Below, one piece after another: positions 62,615 to 64,000 of a DNA stretch of 64,000 nt (positions within the stretch are counted from its first letter, which is position 1; the number at the start of each line of letters is the position of its first letter). The notes below the pieces were generated by a model, which was given only the letters and a program-made list of their open reading frames with translations, made no database searches and had not been told where the DNA came from. Source of the DNA: Thermoanaerobacterium aotearoense (GTDB taxonomy: Bacteria > Bacillota > Thermoanaerobacteria > Thermoanaerobacterales > Thermoanaerobacteraceae); the NCBI RefSeq assembly GCF_009905255.1, contig NZ_CP047602.1:434001-498000 (forward strand). The letters run 5' to 3'. Position numbers and translations under genes: made by a program.

Positions 62615-64000
62615 ATGGTAGTTTCGGATGCAAAACGGATGATAACTGCTGCTTTGATTGGCAATCCCAATGTTGGCAAGACAACTCTTTTTAATTTGCT
62701 TACGAGATTAAACCAGCATGTGGGTAATTGGCCTGGTGTCACTGTTGAAAAAAAGGAAGGTTTTATAAATGACAATGTAAAAATCGTCGATTTGCCGGGC
62801 ATTTATGCAATGGATACTTACTCCAACGAAGAAAAAATCTCCAAGTCTTTTCTGGAAAATGGCAATGTGGATTTGATATTGAATATAGTAGATGCTTCAA
62901 ATCTTAAGAGAAATTTGTACTTAACTATGCAACTTAAAGAATTCAACATACCTATTGTACTGATACTAAACATGGTGGATGTTGCTGAAAATAAGGGCAT
63001 AAAAATTGATTATGAAAAATTGTCTAGATTGCTTGATGTCATGGTTGTTCCGATTGTGGCTTCGAAAGGAAAAGGTGTAGACAAGCTGGAGGAACTTTTG
63101 CTAAACGACATTTTTTCTAAGACAAAATATGATAATGATAATCAATATCGTAATAAATTGCATTTTAAAAGCGAAGCCGAAACGTATAAATATATAGAAG
63201 GCGTTTTATCACAATGTGTTGCACATACATCTGAAAATACGGTTACTATCACAGAGAGATTGGACAAAATCCTCATAAACAAATTTTTGGCATATCCGAT
63301 TTTGGTAGCTATCGCATATTTTATTTTTCAGTTTACTTTTAGTTGGGTTGGTCAGCCTTTAGCTGATTTGTTAGATACTTTCGTCAATGATTGGTTTGCT
63401 CCGCATGTTGATATATTGTTATCTGGCACAAGCAGCTGGTTTAAGTCGCTTATTGTAGATGGCATCATTGGCGGTGTAGGCTCAGTTATAGTATTTCTTC
63501 CTGTGATATTATCATTATTTTTGTGCATATCTTTTTTAGAAGACAGCGGGTATATGGCGAGAGTAGCATTTTTGATGGATAAGATAATCCGAAAGATGGG
63601 CTTATCTGGAAAGGCATTCATTCCGCTTATAATTAGCTTTGGGTGCAATGTCCCAGGTTTGATGTCTACGAGGACTTTAGAGAGTGAGAAGGACAGAAAG
63701 TTGACGGCTCTTCTTTTGCCGTTCATGTCTTGCAATGCCAGATTGCCTATTTATCTGGTCATGGCTGGCGCTTTGTTTAGAGGTCACGAAGCCTTGATTG
63801 TGGCATCATTATACGCATTAGGTGTAGTTGTGGCGTTTTTTGTAGGCATACTTTTCAAGAATACCATATTTAAGAAAGATGATGAACTTTTTATAATAGA
63901 GCTTCCTGAGTATAAGCTGCCTGAACTTAAGTCGTTGGCAGTGCATACGTGGGAAAAAGGCAAGGGATTCTTAAAAAAAGCAGGTACTATAATCTTTTCT
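62615..64000 (+). CDS. feoB: Ferrous iron transporter B (runs off the window)
   Basis: ATG 62615 after AAAGGAGGTG; 462 codons are present and the frame is open to the window end. The N-terminal G domain has G1 GNPNVGKTT, the switch region NWPGVTVE, G3 DLPGIYAM, G4 NMVD and a G5-like SKGKG. A helical spacer follows, then the membrane domain with Gate motifs FGCNVPG and SCNARLP. It moves Fe2+ across the membrane with GTP-dependent control. The C-terminal part, about 150-200 residues, is missing here. Confidence 0.95.
   Translation, partial: MVVSDAKRMITAALIGNPNVGKTTLFNLLTRLNQHVGNWPGVTVEKKEGFINDNVKIVDLPGIYAMDTYSNEEKISKSFLENGNVDLILNIVDASNLKRNLYLTMQLKEFNIPIVLILNMVDVAENKGIKIDYEKLSRLLDVMVVPIVASKGKGVDKLEELLLNDIFSKTKYDNDNQYRNKLHFKSEAETYKYIEGVLSQCVAHTSENTVTITERLDKILINKFLAYPILVAIAYFIFQFTFSWVGQPLADLLDTFVNDWFAPHVDILLSGTSSWFKSLIVDGIIGGVGSVIVFLPVILSLFLCISFLEDSGYMARVAFLMDKIIRKMGLSGKAFIPLIISFGCNVPGLMSTRTLESEKDRKLTALLLPFMSCNARLPIYLVMAGALFRGHEALIVASLYALGVVVAFFVGILFKNTIFKKDDELFIIELPEYKLPELKSLAVHTWEKGKGFLKKAGTIIFS

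Overview
The window looks like a chromosomal piece of a low-GC, endospore-forming, saccharolytic anaerobe of the Thermoanaerobacterium/Thermoanaerobacter group. The basis is AT-rich DNA, strong AGGAGG-type ribosome sites with frequent TTG/GTG starts, a spore-protein gene (tlp), a T-box before leuS, a LytS/YesN-controlled XylFGH xylose importer and several PTS operons. The genus is inferred from gene content and style; no database was searched.

Layout. 1-8.9 kb: a xylose uptake region, with a cut-off sugar-binding protein, a LytS-type kinase, a YesN-type regulator, a membrane-anchored xylose-binding protein (XylFII-like), then xylF-xylG-xylH. 9-11.4 kb: an aminotransferase, a decayed integrase and a candidate c-di-GMP-I riboswitch. 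11.5-18.4 kb: a chemotaxis operon cheW-cheA-mcp-cheR-cheB. Its soluble receptor carries four 56-residue repeats on each arm of the signalling hairpin, placed symmetrically about the tip. 18.5-29.6 kb: mostly housekeeping genes: a class A PBP, a membrane M28 peptidase, an ECF S-component, a DUF4309 protein, T-box-leuS, tlp, an aldose epimerase, and a PiT phosphate permease with its PhoU-like partner. 29.6-31 kb: an amino-acid permease.

31-44.3 kb is the most interesting metabolic block. A LevR-type sigma-54 activator precedes a near-perfect -24/-12 promoter and a lactose/cellobiose-family PTS (IIB, IIC, IIA). This PTS is mixed with a DUF871/MupG-like hydrolase and a GH4 6-phospho-glycosidase, and an IS200-type element sits inside the operon. 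Directly behind is a MurNAc operon: murR, a glucose-type EIIA, murP-like EIIBC, a second MupG paralogue and murQ. Together they suggest that two different phosphorylated disaccharides or amino sugars are taken up and split, at least one from cell wall.

44.6-50.3 kb: a large secreted double 5'-nucleotidase with SH3 repeats, dusB and a YiiX-like NlpC/P60 protein. 50.4-58.6 kb is an accessory, very AT-rich region of small membrane proteins, lipoproteins, a CDF metal transporter and an AcoR-GAF/LuxR regulator. Part of it is duplicated and the second copy is decayed; a palindrome-flanked spacer lies in opposite orientations in the two copies. 58.6-64 kb: metal homeostasis, with zur-znuACB (reverse strand), a PAP2 phosphatase, and Fur-box-controlled feoA-feoB, the last running off the window.

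Starts were chosen from Shine-Dalgarno spacing by eye. Functions rest on motif recognition and context only.
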